Shown in pieces: positions 22,305 through 34,441 of a stretch of DNA of 64,000 nt. The notes beneath the pieces are model-generated. The model saw only the letters and a list, made by a program, of their open reading frames with translations. It was not told the DNA's origin and made no database searches. This DNA comes from Triatoma infestans (Eukaryota > Arthropoda > Insecta > Hemiptera > Reduviidae), in contig JAAEAF010000638.1 in the NCBI GenBank assembly GCA_011037195.1, forward strand, positions 200,619 to 264,618. Direction: 5' to 3'. Numbering within the stretch: the stretch's first letter is position 1; each line of letters starts with the position of its first letter. Position numbers and translations under genes: made by a program.

Positions 22305-22735
22305 ACTTTGCCCGGAAGGGGTATCTGTTGCGCTCGTGCGGTAATTACTTGGGGAGTAGTTACCGCACGAATTACCACAGCTCAGTACTCCATGCACTTC
22401 ATCAGAACAGTACACAACATACTTAAACTACATACACTCTACACTTTACAGACAAGGACAATCACAGTACACAAACTAGTTGATTGGCGAAAGCCAAGGG
22501 AGAAGGAAGCGCGCTGGACTAGCAACGCGGAGGTCCCGGGTTCGAATCCAACATGCTGCCCTTAAATTTTTTCTTCCTAGGAACCTCTACAACTCACTGT
22601 CCGGTGATGGACAGTGTTGTCTATAGCTAGAGAACGCTGCTTAGAGGCCGGCTATGTATTGGAGAAGGCTCCGGGAGGGGCACAGTAGATATTTTGCCCG
22701 GGGGGGTGTGTGGCAATAATCCCTTACAACAATCT
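22305..22735 (+). mobile_element. SINE family 1, long form, A box deleted
   Basis: The leader (22310-22490) contains a perfect 10-bp stem CGTGCGGTAA/TTACCGCACG around a 15-base loop, then CTCAGTACTCCATGCACTTC. The tRNA-like head keeps the B box GGTTCGAATCC. The A box, present at 11578-12010, is missing: GGAAGC joins directly to GCGCTGGACTAGCAACGC. The standard body follows to GGAGAAGGCTCCGG. This copy probably cannot start its own transcription. The 100-codon open frame over it is not a gene. Confidence 0.78.
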
Positions 22736-22840
22736 ACCAGCTCACTTTATATTTGAAGCAAGCACGACATTTAAATGAAGCGGCGGAAACATGTGAAATT
22801 GAAAGAAAGTGGAGTTCTTAAAACAACCATCCCAATATAA

Positions 22841-23846
22841 AAAAATCTGGTGTGAAACACTCACACAACTTCTCTTACTCCAGTTCTCAAAATGATAATT
22901 GACAAATTTTATAGTTTGTGTACCAAATTTAATGAAATTCGTCGAAAACTGAAAAAACTGTTCAGTAAAAGCGCACTTCCGGTTTACTAATTTTCTTGAA
23001 ACTCGGAATTTCAGCCATCTATTTATTTCTAACTAATTATGTTTGGATGATAGAATTGTATAATGAACTAGGATACACTTTGATGAAAATCTAACCCACC
23101 CCTCCCCTAAAAGTGCTCTTAAAAGAAATTTCCCAGAGAAATGTTTTAGATAAAGTTGTAGATCTTTGCATGTTTAGTTTATATACGAAGTTTCAAAAAA
23201 ATCGTCAGAGCCATTTTTGAGAAAATTGCGAAAAAGTGAATAAATCATTTAGTAAGTGGTAAAGTAAACGCACTTCCGGTTATCCGATTTTTTTCAAACT
23301 CGGAATTTCAACAACATATTTAATTCTAATTAACATTATTTAGATGGACAGAATTGTCTAATAAACTGAAATAGCACTTTAGATGGAAACCTAACCCCAC
23401 CCCTCCCCAAAAGTGCCCTTCAATGCATTTTCCCGGAGAAATGTTTCAAATAAAAGTTGTAGCTCTTTGTATGTGTGGTTGATGTTTAAAGTTTAAAGAA
23501 AATCGTCGGAGCCATTTTTGAGAAAATCGCAAAAAAGTAAAAAATCCAACTAGTAAAGTGGTACTTCCGGTTGAGGAATTTTGACAGATAACGTACAGTC
23601 AGATCCCATGGTGATACCTAAACGGAATATCAAGTTTCAACTTTCTACGATTTTTCGTTTTTGAGCTATGCTGTTCACATACATACACACACACACACAC
23701 GGACACACACACACACACACAAACCATTTGCTAAAAACCACTTTTTTTTGGACTCAGGGGACCTCAAAACGGATATTTTCCGGTGAAAACTCGATATCGA
23801 AAATTTGACACGATTACAATACTTCCTCTTACTAGGAGAGAAAGTA
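22841..23846 (+). mobile_element. HINE-like element, full-length copy 2
   Basis: Same layout as 20239-21235: AATCTGGTGTGAAACACTCA start, CTTCTCTTACTCC subterminal repeat, three units with ACTTCCGGT at 22975, 23272 and 23563, then a broken CA repeat (23680-23720). At the 3' end the stem-loop is damaged, because a few bases are missing between ACTAGGAG and AGAAAGTAAAA. Confidence 0.75.
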
Positions 23847-25469
23847 AAAACACTTGGGAAATAGCACTAAGAGATGGTAAAACACCTTCAGGGCAGCCAT
23901 TCCAATTAAAAACAAATTTTAGTTCAATTATTCTTTGATTAAAATATTAAAGTTTTTTTTTTAAAAAAATTCTATTTACATATATTACCATTAATAATTG
24001 TTTATGAATTATTATTTTGTAAAAACCTTGCATAAAATAAATCTCAAAACTTCTTAATATTAAAACAGAACTTGCGGATTTTTATGACCATCATTGGTCG
24101 TTGGGAAAAAATTTTTGCACCGCTAGGGGCCAAGCTAAGGAATTATTTATAGAAGTAATTTATTAGAAGTATACAAGTAAATTATCGTTTTCTTCGCCAG
24201 ATAAACCTGATCGGCGATTAGACAATGCAATATTAAACTTCTCGGAAGTATTTTTTTTTTTTTCTTTACTATTGTCAGAAGAAAAAATTCACCACAAATA
24301 CATGTTTGAGATCTACAGACCATGAAAAGGTTGTGTGAACTCAAAGAAGAAAAATTTCATAGCCACTTCAAAGTTCAAAGTGCAAAGGGTGAATCCAACA
24401 AAAAATTTTTGGTCAAAATCAATCAACTGAAAAGTATTACTTTTTATTGAAGAAAGGGCTGTTATAGTGTTTTACGAATTTCTCAAAAATGTTTGGAATA
24501 ATTTTCTTGAAAAGTTTCTGTAGGGGAGAATAGGTATTAAAACTGCGTTACAAAATACATTCATCTAATGGCATATTTAGCGCGAGAGAAAAAAAAATAT
24601 GTCTCAGCACGACAATATTGATAGTGCAGCAGCAAATTACGCTGATCGCCCAAAAAAATCTACTGTCATCAATTTAATTCTTAGGTTTAGCTGCATTTTC
24701 TACAGGTTTTTCGTATAATTATTCAAATAAAAATAGTATATCGATCAGGTGGCTGGCTGGTCGTTATTGTTTCTCTCTCTCGTTCACTATCGACTAAAAG
24801 AAAAATTCTCGACAATTTTTGTTTAAAAAATAAAGTAAATTAAAGTCCAAAAGTTGTATTCAACAAAAATGATGTATAAACAACATTAATAAACAATACA
24901 TTGGCCAAGATAATAACTTTGATTAAAGTACTGTGATTAAAGTATTGTTAATACATATATATAAAAAATATTATGTATATATTATTAACTTAATTTACAT
25001 TTTAATTTACTATTATAGTTATACAAACATAATTGGACTCATGGATTGGAATTAAAGAAAAATAAATTCAATTATGAACTACTTATCAAAAAGTTGCGTC
25101 ATCATTGTACTAGATATTTGTTATATTATATGTTATTGTCAGCGTTAGGATAATAAAAATACTATATAAAAAATGCTGAACAACAAAAAGCAAGTAAAAT
25201 ATAACATAACCGAACATAGGAACATAATAAGCACGAATGCATATGCGATATCGTTGTAATTACATATTTTATCGCTCATTTAAATATATTTGCCGCTATA
25301 TTTTATTTTTTTGTCATGAAACTACATGTTTTGTCGTTTAATTATATTAAACGAAGATTTTTAATGTGATTTTCTATTTCTATCGTTCCTCATTCCAAAT
25401 TTGTTGTTGATAATACCTATTTTGTAAGGCCGACAAATGATACCCCCATTTCTGTAACCTAATTAATGG
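23847..25469. other. AT-rich spacer
   Basis: No gene-like structure. Poly-A/T runs and short chance frames only. The region around 24870-25380 is especially AT-rich. Confidence 0.5.
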
Positions 25470-25570
25470 ATGGATACAGAACATCCATTTCTTATGAAAA
25501 TACGACTTCGTAAGACTGACGCGATTGCAATACTTCCTTCCTACAGCATCAACAGAAAAATAATAATTGG
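25470..25570 (+). repeat. Degenerate HINE 3' end
   Basis: ACGCGATTGCAATACTTCCT followed by TCCTACAGCATC resembles the HINE 3' terminus (ACGATTACAATACTTCCTC plus loop). A 108-codon minus-strand open frame (25380-25706) overlaps it. I do not regard that frame as a gene because part of it is repeat-derived. Confidence 0.4.
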
Positions 25571-25774
25571 GAAAATAAATATCTGCAAAAATTCCAAATA
25601 AAGATGCCTTACAAAAACTACTATATACATATTTATTGTTGAAAATAGAATGATGGGGTAGTTTCAAGTAACATGCAGTATCCACCACTAATAGAAGCAC
25701 TAGCACTTAATGTTTAGCTGTAGGCAGACAGACAGATTGGATCGTTAAGTGCAGCAGTGTAACAGCCTTCTCTT

Positions 25775-25801
<27 letters not shown>
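25775..25801 (+). repeat. CA microsatellite
   Basis: An uninterrupted CA dinucleotide run of about 13 units. Similar runs occur near 26701-26720 and within the HINE copies. Confidence 0.9.
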
Positions 25802-25805
<4 letters not shown>

Positions 25806-26929
25806 ACTTGGTATGATAAAGTGATGCTGCCGTCCATCTCCGATATTTAAACATTTAGCTAAGCTTCAGGAGAACAAGCTTGGGTATACTGGAGGCGGCG
25901 CTTCTAGAGAGACTGGGTTGATAGTGTAGACAGGAAGGATCACCGCTGCCAAAAACAACATTGCCCATCTCGAGAAACCTACTCTCATTATATATACATA
26001 TATGTTCAAAACACGTCTGTATTGGAGCATGTACTAAACTCATTTCCTTTGGTTTATTCTAAACCATTTCAGACGCTTTCAAGTTAAATGTCTTGAATAT
26101 TTAGTACATTTACTTGGACCTGCTCACGTATCCAAATAAACAAACCCAGCAAATAATAATTCAAATTAAATGGGCCGCAGTTCTGTTTTAGATATTTTAA
26201 ATGATTTCTATAAATAAACAAACACAGGGTATTCCTTTATTAAAAATATTGGACATTTGCTTTTTATAAGATCTGATATGTCGCAGAAACCCTAATTATC
26301 ACTTACCACAACTTCCTGATTATAAATAGTTGAAAAGATAAAAGTTCTTTGCATTCATTCTAATTATCACTTTTCGGGTCTCTCTATTAGGTTTAATTGG
26401 ACACTTAACTATTTCTAATATACATAGCAATAATAAAATGGTCATCTAAATCTAATGTAAATAATTTTAAAATAAATAAGTATCTTATGATGACCAAATC
26501 AGGCTGGGAGTATGGCCGAATTGCTAGTACTGTCCTTATCTATAATTTGCTTAAAATCTACGATAATAATCATCGACAAACAATCTGAATGAATTGATTG
26601 GTGGAATTTAATTAACTGGTGAAAGCCAACTCATAGATCAATGATAACAATAAAAGTAAATTCACCACTTATTATAGTGCTCAGTTCTGCCATTTTTAAT
26701 ACACACACACACACACACACTATAATTTTACGGTCACTAAACAATTCAATTAACCTTCTACTGCTTTACTTTTAGGTTTCATCTTTTGATATTCTTTTTC
26801 CAGATATGATGATATTCTTTTTACATTTTTCTAAATATAATTTATTATTCTGAAATGTTTTACATTTCCAGTTTATTTGTTCACTTATAAAAAATAGCTG
26901 TGGATCCATATCGTCTGGGAATACTAAAG
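25802..26929. other. AT-rich spacer
   Basis: No recognisable gene or conserved repeat besides the CA run at 26701-26720. Confidence 0.5.
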
Positions 26930-27185
26930 AAAATTGTTGTAGCCGTTTTCTTGAAATCGGAAAGAATTAAAAAAAAAAAAAAAAAATTCACCAGGTTGAG
27001 ATTTTTCGAAATCATCATTTCGATTTTTTACTCAATTTTTTTATTCTTGTTATTCTTTATAATACTTTTTTACACTAATATATAAAATTATCTAGAAATA
27101 TATATTTTCCGAACTCATGGGAGTTCTAAAAATTTCTAGTGAAAACTCAATTTTGGAGATTTTCTCACTGAAACAACAGAATGTA
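26930..27185 (+). repeat. Degenerate HINE-like fragment (3' half)
   Basis: AAAGAAAATTGTTGTAGCCG and GTGAAAACTCAATTTTGGAG follow the order of the HINE 3' half, with poly-A expansion between them. The stem-loop is not conserved. Confidence 0.45.
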
Positions 27186-28159
27186 AACATAGGTCTTACA
27201 TTTTATGGGAGCTGGCAAAATTACGAATTTCCTGTAAGAACCTGCCATGTAAATCTTAGACAATAATATTATAGTAGACAGAAGTTATTAAAGAATAGTC
27301 TGTACAAGTGCATAGAGAGGCGTCTAATTACTACAATAATTAAATATAATACCACTAAATATGAAAGAACAATGATCTTTTAAAGAATTTAAAACAAAAA
27401 AGAAAAGAAAAAATGGAATTGTTGAATAAATTTTGTTCTGTGATATGGAGCTTGAAGAAATAAATAATTTCCCATTCCGTCAAAAGATATGCACGTGTTG
27501 TACATGTCATCTAGTAATTCGTCATGGTGTATACTACGTGGTCTAAGAAAGTCTTAGAACAAAAAAGGAGAAAAACTTAAATAATCACTGTGCTATTATG
27601 ATGTCTGTATCTTAAGTATATGTTGGGTCCGACTTCAAGCACTGTTTAGATCACAAATCTTAATATAATCTACTGCTTTATTAGGTATGAATATAAAATA
27701 AAAATATGCGACTGTTTTCTTATTGGCAATCTAAACTTTAGAACTGCAACTTGTAATTATTACTAGTTCATTAAATTTTTATGGATAATATAATCACACA
27801 AATAACTAAAAATGGGACTTTAAAGGAAAGGCTAATGTCATAGCAATGCACTGCCAGGAAATAGTCAATATAATTTTCTCTGAAAAAAAGTTACTCATTT
27901 GATAAAAGCGTATGTGTCAGTTTGTCATACAAGGGTCCATATGAGCGCAAGCGAACGTGGCCACTGTAGGAGAACTGTAAAAGGACTTTATTACGACAAT
28001 GGGATAATAAGTTTTCGACTTCACCAAGGCGCCATTTTGACTATGCCATCTTGAAATGCTATCTATCTTTAGTGTAACCTATAAATTTGAAAGAGCTACT
28101 TTGTGTTGTTTTTAATCTGTGACTCTTTCAATTTATCCAGTTTTACTGTTTTCCAAGTA
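27186..28159. other. AT-rich spacer upstream of mariner remnant
   Basis: No gene recognised. The mariner 5' inverted repeat is expected somewhere in the right part of this stretch, but I could not identify it. Confidence 0.4.
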
Positions 28160-28990
28160 CCTATGCAAAAAATCAAAGGTTTATCTTCTACAGAGTTAAA
28201 GGCAGAGTCACACGCAATATTGGGATGTCTGCTACATCATTTACAACTGTCAAACGTAGGTAGCAGACTCCTACGAGTACTTGAGATGCTGAGCGTTCTG
28301 GAAGAACAAAATCGGCTACAACCGAAGAAATCATCCATAAAGTCCACAAAATCATTATGAATAATGAAATTGACAGAGATAGTTGAGATAGCTACTATAT
28401 CGAAAGAAGGGGCACATCACATACTAACTAAAATCTTGGGAATGAGAAAATTGTTAGCAAGAGGGGCGACACCCGTTCAAAAACTGCAACGAGTGAGTAC
28501 AATGTTTGGAACAATGTTTGGCTCTCTACAAGTCCAACCCAACAAACATTATGCGACGGTTTGTTACTGTGGGCGAAACGTGGATCCACCATTACACGCC
28601 CTGAGACCAAACAGCAATCGAAACTATGGACAAATAAGAAAGAACCAACGCCGAAAAGCGGACCATTTGCAGGGAAGGTCATGGCCACATTTTTCTGGGG
28701 ACGCCAAATGAATCCTGTTGATAGAAAAGAAAAATATCAGAAAATTCTGTTTCATGAGGACAACGCTTCCAGCCACAATACTGTCAGTGTGATGGCTAAA
28801 ATTCATGAACTGAAGTTTGAAGTTGTGCCGCATGCACCCTATTCGCCAGCCTTGGCCCCTTCAAATTTCCGCCTTTTGTACAGAAATAAAATGAATTTAT
28901 GTCATTATTTTTGTTTCTTCCTTGTCAGGTCGGAAACTTTATCATCCCGTCCTCATACTGCGTCAAATACCTACTATATTTTTTCTGCAA
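28160..28990 (+). pseudogene. mariner-family transposase pseudogene
   Basis: Several plus-strand frames together follow a mariner transposase, the cut-and-paste DDD enzyme that moves elements into TA sites. Readable parts in order are RSGRTKSATTEEIIHKVHKI (about 28270-28355), ISKEGAHHILTKILGMRKL (DNA-binding part), ETWIHHYT, GPFAGKVMATFFW, LFHEDNASSH and YSPALAPSNF. The first catalytic Asp (normally DETW) is Gly and the third (normally APSDF) is Asn. A segment between FFW and LFHEDN is shorter than usual and frameshifts separate the blocks. The N-terminal reading from 28103 is uncertain. A HINE copy begins directly after the fragment. Confidence 0.85.
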
Positions 28991-29006
28991 CAGTTAAAAC
29001 TAATTG

Positions 29007-29537
29007 AAAAAATCTGATGTGAAACACCCTTTACGAATACTCTTATTCCAATTATTAATCAACAATTTTTTTTTTTAAACTGCCATGTTTCAGTTACCAC
29101 AAAAAAAGTTGGTAAGGGTTATTTACAAATATACTTGAAGCGGACTTCTATGGATTGCCCTATGTCAAAACCAACAAAACAGTTAAAATTTAAACCGAAC
29201 AACAAGACACTCAAAACTAATCGAAAATAATTGTTTCTGCAGAAACATTTCAAATAAAAGCGATACGTTTTTTAACAGTGCAGTGAGCATTGCAAGTTTA
29301 ACGAAAAACATGCCAATGAGAAGGACATTATGAAAAAAATTAATAAAACCATACAGTAAAATCGTATTCAGATCAACTGAGTTTCATAAACTTTGGAACA
29401 TTAACAACATATTTACTTTCCTTTGATTTTAATATAAGTGGAAAAACTATATAAGTACCAGTGGAAAGCTTAACGTTTACATCTTTCAGAAACCCTAAAA
29501 ATAAATTTTCTTCCTCTTACAGCCGTAAGAGAAAGTA
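29007..29537 (+). mobile_element. HINE-like element, short degenerate copy
   Basis: Starts AAAATCTGATGTGAAACACC and ends CTTCCTCTTACAGCCGTAAG, with the stem CTCTTAC/GTAAGAG intact. The interior has lost most of the ACTTCCGG units and the CA microsatellite, so it is about half length. Confidence 0.65.
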
Positions 29538-30515
29538 AAAATTAAAGGGTAATTGTAGAAGAAGTTTATATCATTACCAGAAGAGAACAAAATACTATAT
29601 TTATATACTGAAGAAGATATAAGAGATATGAAAATATATTACTATATAGCGTGTTTTACACTAATCTAGCCGTATTAACAAAACAGAAAATATTAACGTC
29701 AATATTTCTTTACTAGCCATTCCAAAAATATATATATACTTTTTTTGTCCTTTGATAAAGAAGAAAGGTCATAATGTTAAAGTTTAATAAGGTGAGAAAA
29801 GTGAATGGTAGATGCAGATTCATTCATAGATAGTCACGTAAAGGAACACTAATGAATGAAAGAAAAACCAACTAGACTGAACATTAATAAATAAGAGTAG
29901 AATAAAAAAAAAAAAAAAACAACCTTGAGCAACAAAAACGTAAACTTAATTTTAGCAATAGCACATACATACACACACTTCCACTCACTCACGTAATGTA
30001 GAGCTTTTATTCGGGGAAAATGTATTACAAGAAATGCCAAATCGGGCAACACTTTCCTCATACATAGGAGAAAACTGTATAATTCAATTCAACAGGAAAA
30101 CCAGGTGATCGTGTAAAGAAGAGCACAGTGTTGGGCTGTTCTAACATTAACAACAATAACCTGATTTTCTCTCTCTCTCTCTCCCCCCCGTCGGGGGAGG
30201 GGGGTTAGATGGAAAGCGTGCACAGAATTGCATGCAATCTTTTCCTGTATTAATATTGATTTATCTAACCAGTTCTGCTGGGCTAATACCTAACAATAGA
30301 AACACATTTTCCAAGAAATTTTAAAAATATTACTAACAGATTTCTATTGTAAATGTAAGAGTATTTGCTGCTCCAATCTCAGTAATTAATTACCAACAAC
30401 CTATATTAAAAGAATGTGCCTCCAAAAAAAAAAAATTTGGTTTCCATTCTGGTTGGAAGCTGAAAGTAGCAAATTCCAGTTGATCACTTATATAGATTCT
30501 TATATATAAGGAAAT
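29538..30515. other. AT-rich spacer
   Basis: No gene recognised. A CT run and a GC-rich CCCCCCCGTCGGGGGAGGGG island (about 30183-30203) form a strong local hairpin. Confidence 0.45.
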
Positions 30516-30525
30516 ATTCCTCATA

Positions 30526-30799
30526 GCTGGAAAGCATCAGAGATATTTTCCGTGATAGCCTGTTCCTATTAGAGATCATCGACCGGTTTCGGGCGTTCGC
30601 CCATTTTCAGGATGCGTTTGTCAAACAGTCTGATAAACACAGACTTGCACAGAACAAATTCAGAGTGCGTAAACTGAATTTGCTGTGTGCAAGTCCGTGT
30701 TATCACAATGTTTGACAGACGCATGCTGAAGATGAACCGAACGCACGAAACCGGTCGATGACCTCAAAAAGAAGCAACCTATCATGGAAAATGTCTCTG
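30526..30799. mobile_element. Foldback family B, near-complete palindromic copy
   Basis: Left arm CAGAGATATTTTCCGTGATA, CATCGACCGGTTTCGGGCG and CACAGACTTGCACAGAAC faces an inverse right arm ending GGAAAATGTCTCTGA. It is flanked by ATTCCTCATA at 30516-30525 and 30800-30809, a perfect 10-bp direct repeat consistent with target duplication. No protein is encoded. Confidence 0.88.
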
Positions 30800-30809
30800 A
30801 TTCCTCATA

Positions 30810-31167
30810 CTCTCCTCCAAATATCCCACACCATTAATCTCCTAACAACATTTGAAAATATTGTGACAAAATTTAGGACCAAATAAGGCAGTAAAATCAG
30901 TAACAGTTCCACAATAAGCTGAACCTGATAGGTAAAATTAAAATATCCTGAAATACGGCAGTATTTTTCCTAATAATTCCGCATATATGAAACATATACA
31001 CGAGTTTCTCGTTAATATATTATGAAATTGACAAAATGGAATTCAAAGTTTAACATAAATATAACTGAAGTTGATTGCTGATTGTTAATTGAATGCTGAT
31101 TAGAATAATGGCACTCTAGGTGATTATGATGTCAGCACCTATATATAACAAACATCAATAATTTTTA
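30810..31167. other. AT-rich spacer
   Basis: No recognisable gene or repeat. Confidence 0.45.
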
Positions 31168-31762
31168 TTTACTCTTACTCTAGTAAGAGAAAATATTGCG
31201 ATCAAACAAAAATTTTCAAAATTGCGTTTTCACCGGGAAATACGTGTTTCGATGTCCTCAATGTAAAAAAAAAAAGGATTTTAGCGAATTGTCTTTGTGT
31301 TTGTATGTATGTGTGGTGTAAACAAAATACAAAAAAATGAAACATTGCAGGAAGTTCACAAACTTGGATTCCGTTTAGTTACTACCCACCGCAACTTGAC
31401 ACAAAGGTTTCGGACAACGTCCTTCAACCAAAATTGCGACTTTCGGAGTTTTTTTTTCTTCCAGTTTTTTTTTTAACGGCTTCAATGATTTTCTTTAAAC
31501 TTCTTATACTATCTATCACTTTTATTAGAAACATTTTCCCCGGGAAAACAAAACTGTTATTTTTTGAGGGATCTGTGGGGGGGGGGCTAGGAGGAACAGT
31601 AATGTTTTAAACTTTAGAATACTAAATTTGAAGGCAATCTGTTAACCGGCAATGCAACTTTACAGAATAGGATTTTCGAGTTTTTTTTGGAATTTTCTCG
31701 AAAATGAATACGATATTTTCTTTAAACATGATATTCCTTGAAACAATTTACCAAAAAAAAAA
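31168..31762 (-). mobile_element. HINE-like element, minus-strand copy
   Basis: Reading the minus strand, the 3' stem-loop lies at the left edge (plus: ACTCTTACTCTAGTAAGAG). Toward higher coordinates it shows plus-strand inverses of GGAAATACGTGTTTCGATG, the G-rich/C-rich segment, and CCGGCAATGCAACTTTACAG. The CA region is represented by TGTATGTATGTGTGG. Confidence 0.6.
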
Positions 31763-31944
31763 AATTATTTTAGTTAGTTCTGCGGAACTTGTGTCTCTCT
31801 TCTGAACTACATAATAATCTAGGAGGACTACTACTGGCAGGCAGGTTAGGTAGTTGGGGACCACCCCAACCTGGTAAATGGGAACCACCATTTCTGTGAG
31901 GACAAATGAGTAAAATTTGAAGTTTCAAGAAAAACACGATTACA

Positions 31945-32962
31945 AAAAAAAAATCTGGTGTGAAACACTCAGACGACTTTCTCTTACTCCTGTTCTCAAA
32001 ATTATAATACACAAATTTAATAGTTTGTGTACCAAATATATAACGAAATTCGTCGAAAACTGAAAAAGACAGGTCAATAAAAGCGCACTTCCGGCTTACT
32101 AATTTTCTTAAAATTTGGAATTTTGGCCATCTATTTATTTCTAATTAATCTTGATTAGATGATGTAACTAACTGCATGATCAACTATGATACCACTTTAT
32201 AGGAAGCTGTAATCCCATCCCTCCCCTAAAAGTGCCCTTAAATGAATTTTCCCAGAGAAATGTTTAAGATAAAAGTTGTAGATCTTTGTATGTCCAGTTT
32301 ATATAAGAAGTTTCAAGAAAATCGTCGCCGCCATTTCTGAGAAAATCGTGAAAAAGTGAAAAAAATCATTTACTAAAATGTTAAAACAAACGCACTAACG
32401 GTCATCCGATCTTTTTCAAACTCGGAATTTCAACAACATATTTAATTCTAATTAACATTATTAAGAAGGCAGAATTGTCTAATAAACTGAAATAGCCCTT
32501 TAGATGAAAACCTAACCCCACCCTCCCTCAGAAGTGCCCTTAAATGAATTTTCCCGGATAAATGTTTGAAATAAAAGTTGTAGCTGTTAGTATGTGTAGT
32601 TGATATACCAAGTTTGAAGAAAATCGTTGGAGCCATTTTTGAGAAAATCGCAAAAACGTAAAAAAAATCTAGTAAAGTGGTACCTCCGGTTGAAGAATTT
32701 TGACAGATGACCCACTGTCGGATCCCATGGTGATAACTAAACGGAATATCAAGTTTGAATATTCTACGATTTTTCGTTTTTGAGCTACGCTGTTCACATA
32801 CATACATACATACATACATACTACTTTCACACACACACTATTTGCTAAAAACCACTTCTTTGGACTCAGGGGACCTCAAAACGGATATTTCCGGTGAAAA
32901 CTCGATATCGAAAATTTGACACGATTACAATACTACTTCCTCTTCTAGGAGTAAGAGAAAGT
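31945..32962 (+). mobile_element. HINE-like element, full-length copy 3
   Basis: Same layout: AATCTGGTGTGAAACACTCA, ACTTTCTCTTACTCC subterminal repeat, tandem units starting near 32083, 32390 and 32687, an ACAT/CA microsatellite (32797-32842) and GGAGTAAGAGAAAGT at the end. Two unit starts have lost the perfect CACTTCCGGT word. A 128-codon minus-strand frame over it (32448-32834) is repeat-derived and not a gene. Confidence 0.75.
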
Positions 32963-33017
32963 AACAGTTAATTTATATATAACTTTATTAAGATAATGCC
33001 GTTTGACTATTACATAC

Positions 33018-33115
33018 CAGATTTTGTTTCACAATTGCAGTAGTTTCTCTTTTATACATTCCATTATACAGAGATTGCTTTTTTTTATACATTCCATTAT
33101 ACAGTGATTGCCTCT
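33018..33115 (+). repeat. Short tandem duplication
   Basis: TTTATACATTCCATTATACA followed by GWGATTGC occurs twice in tandem with a period of about 38-40 bp. Confidence 0.7.
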
Positions 33116-33303
33116 TAAATCTGAAATTTTTTTGTTATCGCATCGATTATCTTTTTACATAACATACTTAAGTAATATAGGTTTAGCATAACATAATATT
33201 TGTTTAACCATGACATATTATCCCCCACCCCCACCCCTAATAACTGACCATGAAGTATTATTGCATTGTTATACAATATATCACTAATATAATTAATTAT
33301 GTA

Positions 33304-34441
33304 ACAGGGGATGGTGGGGCTTGTTGTTACAAATTTCAGTTAACATGTTTTAATTGCTGTATGTTGCACTCAAAATTGCTGAAAATTGATTAATTTGTTG
33401 TCTCATTCATTTCTAATAATTATATATTTTTTCAGATTTTTCAAAATGAAGTGACATTTAAAAAAATTCAAATACTTTTAAAATGCGCATACTGTAACAA
33501 CCTTGCCCTTTGATGGGGCTTGTTGTTACATGCATAAGTTGTTATTACACAATGCATAAAATACATGACTGGGTGTTTATTTTAAGGAAATAAAACTGAA
33601 ATATGTTCAATAAACAAATTATCACATCTTTATTTTCATAATAATAGTAGCAGCTTGATTATGATCTTGAACATTCATTCTCTCTCTATTCACTGTCCAC
33701 TACCCACCTCTAAGTCCGAGTTACCAATCGTGGCAAATATATCTAGGGTCACTTTAAACACATTTTGAATGGGCCCATCTTTTGCACTGCATGCCTTCAA
33801 CCGAATTTTCTCCACGTTTTGACTGAGACTATGGTTTTAGACATTTCAGACACAGCCAGACCTCAACTTCTTCGCCGGAACTTGATGATGGCAAATTATT
33901 TTTTTGATTCTTTTTTGCAGCTTTGGAGACCCAGATTTTTTTTTTTTGTTAGAATTGCCAACTATCTCGTTTTTCTTGTTGGCTTCATTTCTTCACATCT
34001 GCCGTGATTTGATTTAAGATATGCGGGGGGGCAAGTTGTTACACTGTAACAACATGCTCCAACCAAGTGTAACAACTAACCCCACTGACGCTACTTCACT
34101 AATTAATCCGTAACACACAGGTCAAAGAATACTAGCGCAACCACATTGGATTGAAATTATTGTTAAGGATGTATGAATTAACAGATAAGTATGAAAGCCT
34201 TACCTTTAGTAGTTTTCAATCACAGCTTTTGATTTCAATAATAAACTGTAGCTTTCACTATGATATTTCGAAGAAATTCACGAAATGAGGCCATATGCAA
34301 CAGAATGTTAGCGGGAACTGGTTACAACAAACAGCACTCGCATATCTCTCAATTTTGACCACGGAAGTGCTTCTCGAAGCCGATTTTTTAAAAATTACAC
34401 CGTAACAACATGCCCCTGTAACAACAAGCCCCACCTTTCCC
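33304..34441 (-). mobile_element. pogo/Tigger-like DNA transposon, nonautonomous or decayed
   Basis: Inverted terminal repeats contain GTGGGGCTTGTTGTTAC at both ends (left from 33304, right to 34441) and the element is flanked by TA dinucleotides (33302-33303, 34442-34443). The GTAACAAC word recurs subterminally, near 33496, 33530, 34041-34060, 34075 and 34400-34420, and may mark transposase-binding sites. The minus strand keeps a decayed PHD-like zinc finger: VWLCLKCLKP, then MQCKRWAHSKCV, then DPRYICHDW. A finger of this type ends many insect pogo/Tigger transposases. No DDE core is readable. Confidence 0.68.
33725..33880 (-). pseudogene. PHD-like zinc-finger remnant of a pogo-type transposase
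   Basis: The minus frame gives a Cys-x2-Cys pair (WLCLKC), then QCKRWAHSKC, then YICHD with Trp where the last Cys is expected, interrupted by two in-frame stops. The spacing fits a C4HC3-type finger. The plus-strand open frame at 33765-34007 covers the same bases and is a shadow. Confidence 0.55.

Noticed and set aside
25380..25706. A 108-codon minus-strand open frame
   Set aside because: Part of it is a HINE 3'-end trace, the composition follows AT bias, and no domain is recognised.
32448..32834. A 128-codon minus-strand open frame, and similar ones at 35751-36135
   Set aside because: They recur in HINE copies and are broken differently in each. This is a property of the repeat, not of a gene.
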